64,000 nucleotides of DNA from the NCBI GenBank assembly GCA_039814715.1, contig JBCCAR010000009.1, positions 1 through 64,000 on the forward strand, written 5' to 3'. Source of the stretch: CAKZYD01 sp039814715. GTDB taxonomy: Bacteria > Pseudomonadota > Alphaproteobacteria > Sphingomonadales > CAKZYD01. The notes beneath the pieces are model-generated. The model made no database searches. It had not been told where the DNA came from and saw nothing but the letters and a program-made list of their open reading frames with translations. The position numbers and the translations under genes were made by a program. Positions 15,367 to 23,347 of this stretch are shown here, one piece after another (the stretch's first letter is position 1; each line of letters opens with the position of its first letter).

Positions 15367-17096
15367 TTGAGTTTGTGAAGGCTGATGTGGGGGAATGGAA
15401 TGTTCCAACCATTTTTAGTGCAGCTGTCCGTCGCAAACTTGGCAAGCGCAAACTTTACTTCTTCCCAGCGCCAAGCTGCAGCGCCTGTCATATCGGCTTC
15501 CACTTCGTAAATGAGCGCTGAATCCCCAGCTTCGATAAACTCGACGGCAACGTTGCGTACATTTTCTGCGCCAAACATCGCTTCGATATCTTCGCGCACA
15601 TCTTTTGCCATCATCTTTGGAATCTCTGTCGTTGCAATGGCTTGGTGCTTGTAATCCACTCCGAACTCGCATTCTGTGCGGTATCCGTGCGAGAGATTGC
15701 GTGGCGACAAGCCGAAAAAGGCAGCGGTTTCGAAGGTGGTATCCGATCCGCCATCATCCTGCATAATGACTGCTTCGGGCGATTGAAACGTAATGCGGCC
15801 CCAGCGTTCATCTTCTAAGATAACGACATCGCCCTCCTCCGATGGAAACCAGACTTCATCCTTTGCAACGGGACGTGAGTGAAAGCCTTTTAACTCGCTC
15901 ACTGGAATTGTGAAATGCCCGCCGCGTAGCTTAGGGTTCACAAGATCTGAGAAGAAATCGAGCTTCTCGACCAAGAACGGAATGCCATTGAACATGATGC
16001 GCTCGCCTTCCTGCACCGCGCCTAAATTAAGCAAAAGCGTGGTTTGCTCGATAAGGCTTGGGAGTGTCTTTAAAACCAGCCAAACGCCTGCGAGCAGCAA
16101 GATGAGCCCAAAGCCAAACAACAACCAATCGTTCAAGCTATTGAAAACTGCCAGCATTGCCGCATAGGCCAGCACAATCGTTAACACTGCAAAGATCAGC
16201 TGCAACAGCCTGCGCGTGAAATTGCGGCGCTTGCCCTTTGGCGTACTGGCCCCAATCGCGCGCCCGATTAAACGTAAGACTGCGAAAACCACGCCAAACG
16301 CGATAAATCCGTAGAGCAAATTGCGGCCACGGGTCCCTAAAAACTCACGAATGGCCGCGCCGCCACTCTCAGTGACGTCTTCTTGCGCGCTGAGCTTAAT
16401 TTCTAGCTGTCGCTCGGTCGAGACGGCCAAGTCTTCTGCGGAGCGGGCGTTGTCTTTCCAATCTTCCAGAAGAGCTTCTAGCCGCGCTGTACTTTTCTCA
16501 TCGCTTGCTTCTTTAAGGAGGTTTTCGAGACTTTTGACCGCCTTATCTGCCACCGATTTCTGATCGCGCGCTGCTTGTTCCATCCGGCGAAGCCGCTCGA
16601 TCGTGCGCGCTTCTTCCGTCGCCGACTTCATAATGGAAATAAAGGGTTCGATGAGTTGCTGTAACTCTGACTGCAAATCAAACTCTTGGTCAGACGTGCC
16701 ATTATAGTCTTTAAAATCAACGCCTGTGGCCAGTTCTTCCACCCTGGCAGAGACTTGTTGAAGCTCAACACGTTTTGATGCGATGTCTTCTTCTAATTCT
16801 GCGGCCAAACTCTCGTCTTGCGTGGTCTGCAGCTCGCGCCGGAGCGAGGCCAACTGGTCGCGAAGCCTTTGCTCGGTCGTGATAAGGCTCGCGAGTGTTT
16901 CTCTAATGATAGCCTTAGTTGGCCCCTTATTTTCACTGGTTTTTTGCTGCGGCCCCGTCGTCAAAGTGGGCTTCGCCTGCGCCTCTTTGGCTATGGTATC
17001 TATCTCAATTGCTGCAGGCTCAGCTGTCTGCGCGTAAACGCCGATAGGCATTAGGTAAGTGAAAAGCAGACAGACGATCAAACGACAAGGCATCAT
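15363..17096 (-). CDS. MscS-like mechanosensitive channel family protein, tandem copy 2
   Basis: I start at ATGATG (17091-17096), which gives a signal peptide MPCRLIVCLLFTYLMPIGVYAQ; the frame is open to 17168. About 577 residues. Residues 45-230 form a long charged periplasmic coiled coil. Three to four membrane helices follow (RNLLYGFIAFGVVFAVLRLIG, LLQLIFAVLTIVLAYAAMLAVF, WLLFGFGLILLLAGVWLVL), then an MscS-type beta domain (LLLNLGAVQEGERIMFNGI, NPKLRGGHFTIPVSEL) and a C-terminal alpha/beta domain ending WNIPFPHISLHKLN. Its neighbour at 17174 is a close paralogue. The likely role is osmotic pressure release; the gating element is not obvious, so channel activity is inference. Confidence 0.78.
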   Translation of the reverse strand: MMPCRLIVCLLFTYLMPIGVYAQTAEPAAIEIDTIAKEAQAKPTLTTGPQQKTSENKGPTKAIIRETLASLITTEQRLRDQLASLRRELQTTQDESLAAELEEDIASKRVELQQVSARVEELATGVDFKDYNGTSDQEFDLQSELQQLIEPFISIMKSATEEARTIERLRRMEQAARDQKSVADKAVKSLENLLKEASDEKSTARLEALLEDWKDNARSAEDLAVSTERQLEIKLSAQEDVTESGGAAIREFLGTRGRNLLYGFIAFGVVFAVLRLIGRAIGASTPKGKRRNFTRRLLQLIFAVLTIVLAYAAMLAVFNSLNDWLLFGFGLILLLAGVWLVLKTLPSLIEQTTLLLNLGAVQEGERIMFNGIPFLVEKLDFFSDLVNPKLRGGHFTIPVSELKGFHSRPVAKDEVWFPSEEGDVVILEDERWGRITFQSPEAVIMQDDGGSDTTFETAAFFGLSPRNLSHGYRTECEFGVDYKHQAIATTEIPKMMAKDVREDIEAMFGAENVRNVAVEFIEAGDSALIYEVEADMTGAAAWRWEEVKFALAKFATDSCTKNGWNIPFPHISLHKLN

Positions 17097-17173
17097 GGGT
17101 CTTTCAAGAGACAAACACATGCAGAGTTGGCCCGGTAGGAGAGCGCGTGTCAATCCCGCAAGAGGCATACCGC

Positions 17174-18859
17174 CTAATTCAGTTTGTGGATCGACAAATG
17201 CGGGAATGGAATATTCCAGCCATTTTTCGTACAGCTATCGACTGCAGCCTTTGCAAGCTCAAAGCGGACCTCTTCCCAGCGCCACGCTGCTGCCGCTTTC
17301 ATGTCTGCCTCAACTTCATAAATCAGTGAGGAATCGCCCGCTTCAATGAACTCCACGGCGACATTGCGCACATTGTCTCTGCCGAACCTGCGCTCGATAT
17401 AGACCCGTACATCTTTCGCCATTTGTTTGGGAATGTCGCTGGTTGCGATTGCTTGGTGCTTATAGTCGACACCAAACTGGCATTCGGTGCGGTATCCCTG
17501 AGACATATTGCGCGGTGACAGGCTAAGAAACTCATCCATCGTGAAGACATTGTCTGAGCCGCCGTCATCTTTCATAACAACACGTTCAGGCGATACAAAT
17601 GTGATGCGGCCCCAGCGTTCATCAGACAAAATGACGACATCCCCTTCATCGCAGGGGAACCACATTTCATCTCTTGCCAGCGGGCGTGAATGATAGCCCT
17701 GTAGTTCTGTCACGGGCACTGTAAACGAGCCGCCGCGCAGTTTGGGATTTACCAGTGTGGTGTAATAATCCAGCTTCTTTACTAAGTAAGGCACATCTTT
17801 AAAGATGATCACCTCCCCTTCTTGCACGGCCCCGAGATTGAGCAAGAGGCTCGCCTGCTGAAGAATACTTGGTAGCGCTTTGAGCGCGTACCAAATGCCT
17901 GCCACGAAGGCGATAATGAACAAGCCAAACATCAGCCAGTCATTGAAATAATCAAAGACGAGCAACATCGATACACACGCAATTATAACGCTACCGACGT
18001 TAAAGACGAGGCGCAGCAAGCGCCTTGAAAAGCTGCGCGGATGGTCTGGCCCATGTAAGCGCACCAAAAACCGATGCCCGAGGTAAGCGATAATGCGCGT
18101 GACGAGTATGACACCTATGAAAACAAGAACGCCAATGAATAGATTGCGCCCACGGGTGCTCACAAAATTGCCGATCGCTTTGCCGCTTGCCGACCCGCGC
18201 CCGCCCGTTTTGAGCCGCGTCTCCAATTGCCGCTGCGTTGCAATTTTAAGGTCTCGGGCTGCCGTCAAGCGCTCTTCCCAGTTCGTCAGTAGAATACGCA
18301 GACGTTTGCGGGCAGCTTGCGCTTCGGTTTGCGCCAGGAGGCTCTGTATGCCAGCAATAGCGCGCTGTGCGAGTTCTTCGCGTTCTTCTGTCACGCGTTT
18401 GAGCTGTCTTAGCCGTTCGATCTGCCGCGCTTCCTCGGTCGCTACTTTCATCATAGACACGAAAGGCTCTAAAAGCTGATCAATTTCTTCATCGAGATTG
18501 AAGGCGGGCCGTGCTGGCACGTTGATTTCTTCTGGCGGAATACCCGTCGCCAGTTCTTCAAGGCGGGAATTGAGCGTTTGTAATTCTGCCCGCCGATCGG
18601 CTAGCTGGGCGTTCAGCTCATCTTGCAAAATACGGTCCTGGGTGAACCTTAGGCGCCGCCGGATAGCGGCAATATCGCGCCGCACGCGCACTTCGCCATC
18701 AATGATATTTGTGAGCGTTTCCTGAAGTGCTTTGCTTTCTTCTGATAATTGCGCGCGCTCTGGCTTTACAATTGGCGCTTCCAGCGGTGACGGCTGCGCC
18801 AATGCCCAGCTCGGCATAAGCAACATCAAAAAAACAAGGACTATGCCCCGTATAGCCAT
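17174..18859 (-). CDS. MscS-like mechanosensitive channel family protein, tandem copy 1
   Basis: ATG at 18857-18859 is preceded by GGAGAGGGG and opens a signal peptide (MAIRGIVLVFLMLLMPSWALAQ), so I prefer it over the upstream in-frame ATG at 18889. About 561 residues, with the same architecture as the next gene: periplasmic coiled coil, membrane helices (RNLFIGVLVFIGVILVTRIIAYLG, LVFNVGSVIIACVSMLLVFDYF, LFIIAFVAGIWYALKAL), beta domain (LLNLGAVQEGEVIIFKDVPY) and the ending PFPHLSIHKLN. The C-terminal 250 residues are nearly the same as its paralogue while the coiled coils differ much more. Together they occupy the place where relatives carry kdsA. Confidence 0.78.
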   Translation of the reverse strand: MAIRGIVLVFLMLLMPSWALAQPSPLEAPIVKPERAQLSEESKALQETLTNIIDGEVRVRRDIAAIRRRLRFTQDRILQDELNAQLADRRAELQTLNSRLEELATGIPPEEINVPARPAFNLDEEIDQLLEPFVSMMKVATEEARQIERLRQLKRVTEEREELAQRAIAGIQSLLAQTEAQAARKRLRILLTNWEERLTAARDLKIATQRQLETRLKTGGRGSASGKAIGNFVSTRGRNLFIGVLVFIGVILVTRIIAYLGHRFLVRLHGPDHPRSFSRRLLRLVFNVGSVIIACVSMLLVFDYFNDWLMFGLFIIAFVAGIWYALKALPSILQQASLLLNLGAVQEGEVIIFKDVPYLVKKLDYYTTLVNPKLRGGSFTVPVTELQGYHSRPLARDEMWFPCDEGDVVILSDERWGRITFVSPERVVMKDDGGSDNVFTMDEFLSLSPRNMSQGYRTECQFGVDYKHQAIATSDIPKQMAKDVRVYIERRFGRDNVRNVAVEFIEAGDSSLIYEVEADMKAAAAWRWEEVRFELAKAAVDSCTKNGWNIPFPHLSIHKLN

Positions 18860-18997
18860 AAAACACCCCTCTCCCGCGCGCAAAGACAAACCTCAATGAC
18901 CTAGCTTGTCAAGCCTTAGGCCGACCTAGAGGATTAGGGTGTTGCTGCAATTGTTTGAAAGCGGCAATCCTTATGTCGGTAACGAAGGAGAGGATGA

Positions 18998-20176
18998 ATG
19001 ACGCAGAACGCTGCAGCCAGCGCGCCTTCTGGGCCGCTCTCTGGTATCACTATTGTCGATCTTTCCACTAGCGTTTCTGGTCCCTTTGCTGCTGGCATGC
19101 TGGCTGAATATGGCGCTAGGGTGATTAAAGTTGAAGCGCCAGAGATGCTGGATGCAGCGCGTATGACCGGCACGTCACGCCGCGGTGTGACGGCTATGTT
19201 TGCAACCATAAACCGCGGCAAAGAAGCCGTTGTTTTAGATTTAAAGACAGATAACGGCAAAGACGCGTTATGGCGCGTTCTGTCGGCGGCAGATGTGTTG
19301 CTGCAGAACTTTCGTCCCGGTGCGCTGGCGAAACTGGGCTTCGGTTGGGAGACGGTTCATCGGCGCTGTCCGCGCCTTATCTACGCTTCAATCACAGGGT
19401 TTGGCGACACCGGCCCGCTGGCCAATGCCAGGGTTTACGACCCGATTATTCAAGTGGCGTCCGGCATTGCAGATAGCCAGATCAATCCCATTTCTGGCGG
19501 CCCTATGCTTTACCAAGGCATCTTGTGCGACAAAGTAACGGCGCTGCATATGACGCAAGCGATTACAGCAGCACTCTTTGCCCGCGAACGAGGCATGGCA
19601 GACGGCCAAAAGATTGATATCGCTATGCTGGATGCAGCCGTTCATTTCCACTGGGCTGATGGCATGTACAACTACACGTTTTTAGAAGACGACGATGTGC
19701 AGCGCGTTCCTGAATTTGGCATGTTCTATCGATTGTCTCATGTGGAAGATGACTACATCACTTTATGTTTGATGTCCGACAGCGAACTGCGCGGCGCCAT
19801 GACGGCGATGTCGATTGAACATATGCTTCAAGATGAGCGCTTTAAGACCTCCCAATCGCGCCTGAGGCACCACAAGGAGCTCGGCGACATCTTTAAGGAG
19901 CGCTTCGCCACAATGGGATTTGATGAGCTGATGACCCAGCTTTATGCGCATGATGTTCCTGCAGGGGCGGTCATTCGTCGGTCTGACTTGGCTACATTTC
20001 CGCAGATCATCAACAACGAGACTATTTGTGAGATAGAGCACCCGGTAGCGGGGAAAATGCATGCTGCCCGCCCGCCTGCAAGATTTTCCCAAACAGAGCT
20101 ATCTCTGCGGCATTCAGCGCCAGAGCGTGGACAGCACGGCCAGGCGCTCGCCAACGAATTTGGCTTTAAGCTCTAA
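18998..20176 (+). CDS. CaiB/BaiF (class III) CoA-transferase
   Basis: A 392-residue protein with the family start LSGITIVDLSTSVSGPFAAGMLAEYGARVIKVEAPEMLDAARM and later NRGKEAVVLDLKTDNGKDAL, VLLQNFRPGALAKLGFGWE, YASITGFGDTGPLA and the catalytic aspartate region PIIQVASGIADSQ. Class III transferases move CoA between carboxylic acids; the acids used here cannot be told from sequence. The ribosome binding site AAGGAGAGG is strong. Its stop overlaps the pyrG stop by four bases in convergent orientation. There is no adjacent acyl-CoA gene to suggest a pathway. Confidence 0.88.
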   Translation: MTQNAAASAPSGPLSGITIVDLSTSVSGPFAAGMLAEYGARVIKVEAPEMLDAARMTGTSRRGVTAMFATINRGKEAVVLDLKTDNGKDALWRVLSAADVLLQNFRPGALAKLGFGWETVHRRCPRLIYASITGFGDTGPLANARVYDPIIQVASGIADSQINPISGGPMLYQGILCDKVTALHMTQAITAALFARERGMADGQKIDIAMLDAAVHFHWADGMYNYTFLEDDDVQRVPEFGMFYRLSHVEDDYITLCLMSDSELRGAMTAMSIEHMLQDERFKTSQSRLRHHKELGDIFKERFATMGFDELMTQLYAHDVPAGAVIRRSDLATFPQIINNETICEIEHPVAGKMHAARPPARFSQTELSLRHSAPERGQHGQALANEFGFKL

Positions 20177-21801
20177 ACAAGCCGGCTTTGTTTGACAGCG
20201 GCTTCAATGAAGCTCTCAAAAAGGGGATGCGGCTCAAACGGTTTTGACTTCAGCTCTGGGTGGAACTGCACACCGACAAACCATGGGTGATCTGGATACT
20301 CTACAATTTCAGGCAATAACCCGTCTGGCGACACGCCGGAAAAGCGCATGCCTTTGTCTTCCAATGGGCTGCGGTACGCCATGTTGACTTCATAGCGGTG
20401 GCGGTGGCGTTCAGACAGAGACTCTGTACCATAAATCTCAGCTACGCGGCTGCCTTCAATCAAGTCCGCCGGATAAGCGCCGAGCCGCATGGTTCCGCCC
20501 AAATCATCTTCACCAGAGCGTTTCTGTTTGCCAGCGTCGCTTTCCCATTCCGTCATGAGGCCGACGATGTGTTCACCATCTGGCCGAAACTCCGATGATG
20601 TTGCGCCTGCTATCCCCAGCAAGTTTCGCGCGGCCTCTAGGACGGCCATTTGCATGCCAAAGCATATGCCAAAATATGGCACACCTTTCTCCCGGGCAAA
20701 GCGCGCAGCGGTAATCATGCCTTCTGAACCACGCTCCCCAAAGGCGCCCGGCACCAAGATAGCATCCACATTTTCAAGCCTGGAGAAGACATCTTCTTGC
20801 TCAAACACTTCTGCTTCAATCCAGTCCACATTGACTTTAACCCTGTTGGCAATCCCGCCATGGGTCAGGGCTTCTGAAAGTGACTTGTAAGCATCTCTGA
20901 GGCCCGTGTATTTGCCTACGACTGCGACAGTGACTTCGCCCTCTGGCTTTTCAACACGCTCTACAATCTCAATCCAGCGTGTCATATCCGGCGCGGGCGC
21001 GCCGGTGATGCGGAAGGCACTCAGCACCTGCTCATCAAGTCCTTCGCGGTGATATTGCATGGGAACCGCATATATTGACGATGCGTCTAGCGCAGGAATG
21101 ACTGCTGACTTTTCGACATTGCAAAACAGGCCAATCTTGGCACGTTCACTGTCTGGCAAGGGGTGCTCGCACCGGCAGACCAGAACATCTGGCTGAATGC
21201 CAATCCCGCGCAGTTCCTTCACGCTATGCTGCGTGGGCTTTGTCTTCAGCTCGCCCGCTGCGGCTAGAAACGGCACGAGCGTTAAATGCACGTAGACAGC
21301 GTTATCGCGGCCAAGTTCATTGCCCAATTGGCGAATGGCTTCCATGAACGGCAGGCTTTCAATATCGCCGACCGTTCCGCCAATCTCGCACAGCACGAAA
21401 TCGACATCATCCGTATCTGCTATGGCAAACGCCTTAATCGCGTCTGTCACATGGGGAATAACTTGAACGGTTCCGCCTAAATAATCGCCGCGGCGTTCTT
21501 TGGTCAAAATGTCGGAATAGATGCGCCCGGAGGTAACATTATCGCTCTTGCGGCACGGAACGCCCGTATAGCGCTCATAATGCCCTAGATCGAGATCAGT
21601 TTCAGCGCCATCATCGGTGACAAACACTTCGCCGTGCTGATAGGGGCTCATTGTCCCAGGGTCGACGTTTAAGTAAGGGTCAAGTTTGCGCAAGCGAACG
21701 CTGTAACCGCGTGCCTGCAGAAGAGCCCCCAAAGAAGCAGACAAGAGACCTTTGCCAAGGGAAGAGACCACGCCGCCGGTGATAAAAATAAATCGCGCCA
21801 T
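20173..21801 (-). CDS. pyrG: CTP synthase
   Basis: A 542-residue enzyme that aminates UTP to CTP using glutamine. The N-terminal synthase domain has FIFITGGVVSSLGKGLLSASLG, LDPYLNVDPGTMSPYQHGEVFVTDDGAETDLDLGHYERY and EIGGTVGDIESLPF. The C-terminal class I glutaminase has the nucleophile in YFGICFGMQMAVLEAARN and the pair in VQFHPELKSKP. Length and motifs are complete. It follows secG on the minus strand, which is the usual alphaproteobacterial order, but the next gene is not kdsA as in most relatives. Confidence 0.97.
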   Translation of the reverse strand: MARFIFITGGVVSSLGKGLLSASLGALLQARGYSVRLRKLDPYLNVDPGTMSPYQHGEVFVTDDGAETDLDLGHYERYTGVPCRKSDNVTSGRIYSDILTKERRGDYLGGTVQVIPHVTDAIKAFAIADTDDVDFVLCEIGGTVGDIESLPFMEAIRQLGNELGRDNAVYVHLTLVPFLAAAGELKTKPTQHSVKELRGIGIQPDVLVCRCEHPLPDSERAKIGLFCNVEKSAVIPALDASSIYAVPMQYHREGLDEQVLSAFRITGAPAPDMTRWIEIVERVEKPEGEVTVAVVGKYTGLRDAYKSLSEALTHGGIANRVKVNVDWIEAEVFEQEDVFSRLENVDAILVPGAFGERGSEGMITAARFAREKGVPYFGICFGMQMAVLEAARNLLGIAGATSSEFRPDGEHIVGLMTEWESDAGKQKRSGEDDLGGTMRLGAYPADLIEGSRVAEIYGTESLSERHRHRYEVNMAYRSPLEDKGMRFSGVSPDGLLPEIVEYPDHPWFVGVQFHPELKSKPFEPHPLFESFIEAAVKQSRLV

Positions 21802-21859
21802 GGGCGCTCTCTATAGCGCCTTTTGAGCGGGTTGGAATACTCTTTTAAGGTTGTCCACT

Positions 21860-21888
21860 GAAAAGACGAAAATTGGCCCCGTCTTTTC
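21860..21888 (-). terminator. Hairpin between secG and pyrG
   Basis: A perfect 9-bp stem, GAAAAGACG with CGTCTTTTC, and an 11-base loop, 17 bp after the secG stop. It lacks a clean T-run beyond the stem, so it may be a weak terminator or a processing hairpin rather than a full stop. Confidence 0.4.
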
Positions 21889-21905
21889 TGATTTAGAAGG
21901 CAAAA

Positions 21906-22346
21906 CTAGTTTGGGTCTGATGGCTCGGGAACAGCGGGGACCGCGACGGCATTGGGGTCGATGCTCTCAAGCGCATCACCCATGCTCATGGGCGCGTCAC
22001 CGCTCAATGGAATATCTTGCGTCACTGCTCCTGGTTCTGGAATGGCTGGACCGGTATCTTTTGGCGCTTCAATTGCGAGAGGGTTGTCTGCTTCGCTAAA
22101 GCCCTCCATGCGCGAATCGCCGCGTGTTATGCCGCTGCGGATGGCTAGGAGAATGCACATGGCAAGAAATGCCATTGCCAAGATGGTTGTTGCTTTGGTC
22201 AAAAAATTGCCTGCGCCGCGGGCAGACATCATACCGCCAGGCCCGCCGCCGATACCAAGAGCGCCGCCTTCCGAGCGCTGCATCAAAATCGTGCCGACCA
22301 AGGCCAGGGCAATAAGCCCCTGAATAACAAGCAGAATTTGGTCCAT
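21906..22346 (-). CDS. secG: Preprotein translocase subunit SecG
   Basis: The 146-residue small subunit of the SecYEG channel. Two membrane helices (ILLVIQGLIALALVGTILMQ and ATTILAMAFLAMCILLAIRSG) flank the family signature RSEGGALGIGGGPGGMMSARGAGNFL. A long Pro/Glu/Asp-rich cytoplasmic tail follows (residues 85-146), as often seen in alphaproteobacterial SecG. It lies between tpiA and pyrG. The hairpin at 21860 follows it. Confidence 0.93.
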   Translation of the reverse strand: MDQILLVIQGLIALALVGTILMQRSEGGALGIGGGPGGMMSARGAGNFLTKATTILAMAFLAMCILLAIRSGITRGDSRMEGFSEADNPLAIEAPKDTGPAIPEPGAVTQDIPLSGDAPMSMGDALESIDPNAVAVPAVPEPSDPN

Positions 22347-22467
22347 AATCGTTTTTCTTTTTTCGGCTAGCGCCCATTAGCGCTATCACTGTTCTCTGTT
22401 TGCAAGCGCCCAGCGCTTTACGTTACCGTGCGCATAGCGCTGCAACCGCTTAAAAGCAAACAGTTAT

Positions 22468-23223
22468 CTACGAACGATAAGCGTCAATAATCCCGTCAAA
22501 ATCTGACGCTTTTAAGGACGCGCCGCCCACCAATGCCCCATCGACATTCGCCGCGCCCATCAGTTCACGAGCATTGGCGGGTTTCACTGAACCGCCATAA
22601 AGCAGTCGAACGAGGCCCAGTTCAGGGCCCATTTGTTCCAATTGGCTGCGAATGGCCGTATGGACTTGCTCAACATCTTCCACGCTAGGCGTTCGCCCGG
22701 TGCCGATGGCCCAAACCGGCTCATAAGCAATCACGACCGTTTCCGCGTTTGCATTCTTAGGCAGAGAGCCGGCCACTTGGGAATGGATGATGGACAGTGT
22801 CTCGCCAGCATCGCGCTGCGCTTCAGTTTCGCCAACGCACACAATCGCAGTGAGGCCTTGGCTCAGCGCTGCTTCCGCTTTGGCTTTAACATGCGTGTCC
22901 GTCTCCCCATGATCAGCGCGGCGCTCGCTATGTCCGACGATGACGTAGTCGCAGCCAACATCTTTGAGCATGGCCGCGCTTACATCGCCGGTATGCGCTC
23001 CGCTTTCAGCAAAGTGGCAGTCTTGGGCCCCGATGGAAAACCGTTTCGTCGCGGTTCTCGCAGCGCCTAGAAGCGTAAAGGGCGGACAAATGAGGACATC
23101 GCAGTTTGCGGCCCGGCTAGACAGCGCGCCTTCAAGAGCTGCTAACTCGTCCATGGCTGCTTTTTGGCCATTCATTTTCCAATTGCCGGCAACAAGCGGA
23201 CGCGGCATTTTTTGGATCGTCAC
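22468..23223 (-). CDS. tpiA: Triosephosphate isomerase
   Basis: A 251-residue TIM-barrel enzyme that interconverts dihydroxyacetone phosphate and glyceraldehyde 3-phosphate. Catalytic residues are visible: K16 in NWKMNG, H98 in YVIVGHSERR, E168 in VIAYEPVWAIGTG. The phosphate loop LLYGGSVKPANA and VDGALVGGASL are also present. It is divergent from ppiD across a 124-bp gap that must hold both promoters. The secG gene follows 121 bp downstream in the same orientation. Confidence 0.97.
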   Translation of the reverse strand: MTIQKMPRPLVAGNWKMNGQKAAMDELAALEGALSSRAANCDVLICPPFTLLGAARTATKRFSIGAQDCHFAESGAHTGDVSAAMLKDVGCDYVIVGHSERRADHGETDTHVKAKAEAALSQGLTAIVCVGETEAQRDAGETLSIIHSQVAGSLPKNANAETVVIAYEPVWAIGTGRTPSVEDVEQVHTAIRSQLEQMGPELGLVRLLYGGSVKPANARELMGAANVDGALVGGASLKASDFDGIIDAYRS

Positions 23224-23347
23224 ATCGAAATCCTTAAACTCTTTCTTTTCCTGCGTGGCTGTTTATACACGCACGTGCACGATGGCCAGTCTAATGCAAG
23301 GCGTTTGGCCTCACGGCAACCCAGATATTGCCATGGGATCCGAGACT

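Noticed and set aside
15002..15451. Open frames of 87 and 149 codons across the 268-bp element, on both strands
   Set aside because: They read the inverted repeats, so both give a similar AQTNGTHR peptide; there is no ribosome binding site or family, and they overlap real genes.
22964..23347. N-terminal extension of the ppiD frame
   Set aside because: It is the antisense of tpiA; the membrane anchor and family start place the ATG at 23348.
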